Source of the DNA: an uncultured Erysipelotrichaceae bacterium
Lineage (GTDB): Bacteria; Bacillota_I; Bacilli_A; Erysipelotrichales; Erysipelotrichaceae
NCBI GenBank assembly: GCA_937893115.1
Contig: CALBGK010000223.1
Span: 1-5,368, forward strand
Reading direction: 5' to 3'
DNA: 5,368 nucleotides
This document shows positions 4,697 through 5,368 of the stretch, one piece after another (positions within the stretch are counted from its first letter, which is position 1; the number at the start of each line of letters is the position of its first letter). The notes beneath the pieces are model-generated. The model made no database searches. It saw nothing but the letters and a program-made list of their open reading frames with translations, and was not told the origin of the DNA. Both the position numbers and the translations under genes were made by a program.

Positions 4697-5368
4697 ATGG
4701 GAATTTATGAGTTGTTAGGATCTGTTGCAGATGTTAGAAAAGGTTCTAATGCTTGCGATTTTAATGGCTATCTAGAGGATTATTTAGATACATTAGAAGA
4801 AGATAGCAAAATTTTACCAACTTTGAAAGCACTATTTGAAGTAGATGGTGATTCAAGAATAATCGTCAACCTGAGAACAGGTGTTTCCAAAGAATCGATC
4901 TCTAATCAGATCATTCGCTACAAAGATATCTTTAAACTAGAAGATGAAGCAATCGTTTCACCGTATATCGTCTATACAAAGAAAGAAGATCAAGAAAAAG
5001 CATTACTGCTTGTTAATGATGAATACATATATGCTAAAGGAATATATTATTGTCTGACTGAACCGTCTGGAACATTCCAGGATGTTAAAAATGATATTGT
5101 AGCTATTGATGCAAAGAACGTCGATGAAGTATGTGACACCTATAAGAAGATGTTTACTAAGAGAGCTGGGCAGATTCAAAGAGAGCTCGATGGCATCCGC
5201 TTCAAAGATTATGATGCAAGCTATGAACATGCCCTAGAGATATCTAATGCCATCAGCGAAAATTTATTTGATAACATAAAGACAGCAATAAATAAAGATG
5301 CTTTTATTCGTGAATGTATTTCTAAATGGTTCTTGATTAAGAAATTTGTCTATGTGCAATATATGGTC
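4697..5368 (+). CDS. Uncharacterised protein, 3'-truncated by the window edge
   Basis: The frame is open for 224 codons from the ATG at 4697 to the last base, with no stop, so the true length is unknown. The start is well supported by a perfect AGGAGG (4686-4691) five bases upstream and by a TATAAT ahead of that. I do not recognise the family. There is no signal peptide. Residues about 1-80 are mixed and acidic. About 85-140 are strand-rich (AIVSPYIVYTKK, KALLLVNDEYIYAKGIYY, NDIVAIDAKN) and might be a small PH-like or similar beta fold, which is only an impression. About 143-200 are helical and charged. The last visible part (WFLIKKFVYVQYMV, 211-224) is more hydrophobic and could begin a membrane or buried helix. 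It is divergent from the charged helical protein gene and shares its control region, which suggests common regulation. Confidence 0.85.
   Translation, partial: MGIYELLGSVADVRKGSNACDFNGYLEDYLDTLEEDSKILPTLKALFEVDGDSRIIVNLRTGVSKESISNQIIRYKDIFKLEDEAIVSPYIVYTKKEDQEKALLLVNDEYIYAKGIYYCLTEPSGTFQDVKNDIVAIDAKNVDEVCDTYKKMFTKRAGQIQRELDGIRFKDYDASYEHALEISNAISENLFDNIKTAINKDAFIRECISKWFLIKKFVYVQYMV

Noticed and set aside
5003..5230. Minus-strand open frame of 75 codons opposite the 3' gene
   Set aside because: It is antisense to a well-supported frame with a strong ribosome site, and has no credible start signal of its own.
1..5368. CRISPR array, insertion sequence, tRNA or rRNA, and chromosome origin boxes
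   Set aside because: I saw no regularly spaced repeats, no transposase or terminal inverted repeats, no tRNA-like fold, and no cluster of DnaA boxes.

Overview
The window looks like chromosomal DNA of a low-GC Gram-positive bacterium (Firmicutes). The genes are AT-rich, with AGGAGG-like ribosome sites. The YidC homologue is a short lipoprotein of the SpoIIIJ type, and rpmH, rnpA, yidC and jag lie in the order typical of Firmicutes. A class III (oxygen-sensitive) ribonucleotide reductase and its activase point to an anaerobic or facultative lifestyle. An Erysipelotrichia-like gut anaerobe is a reasonable guess, but the sequence alone does not prove it.

Layout. Positions 1-1604 hold the C-terminal half of nrdD followed one base later by nrdG, ended by a clear terminator. 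A strong promoter with a 16-base perfect palindrome at the expected transcription start then drives rpmH (ribosomal protein L34). A hairpin with a U-rich tail separates rpmH from rnpA (RNase P protein). rnpA, yidC (membrane insertase) and jag/khpB (KH-R3H RNA-binding protein) follow with tiny gaps and no visible internal promoter, and the run ends at a terminator that overlaps the end of jag. About 270 bases without a convincing gene come next. They contain a 40-base GC-rich structured island and short open stretches that could be gene remnants. The window closes with two divergent genes of unknown function that share a 121-base control region: a helical, charged 177-residue protein on the minus strand, and a protein on the plus strand that runs off the right edge.

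How the genes work together. NrdG uses S-adenosylmethionine and an iron-sulfur cluster to install the glycyl radical on NrdD, which then makes deoxyribonucleotides without oxygen. rpmH-rnpA-yidC-jag is the conserved translation, tRNA-maturation and membrane-insertion cluster that in many bacteria lies beside dnaA and oriC. Here nrdDG is on the left instead of dnaA, and mnmE is not directly downstream of jag. I saw no DnaA boxes.

Points worth a second look are an asparagine at the usual position of the conserved groove arginine of YidC, the hairpin and missing Shine-Dalgarno sequence at rnpA, the palindrome at the rpmH start site, the GC-rich island at 3771-3810, and the uncharacterised divergent pair. 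I found no convincing new defence, mobile or CRISPR system.
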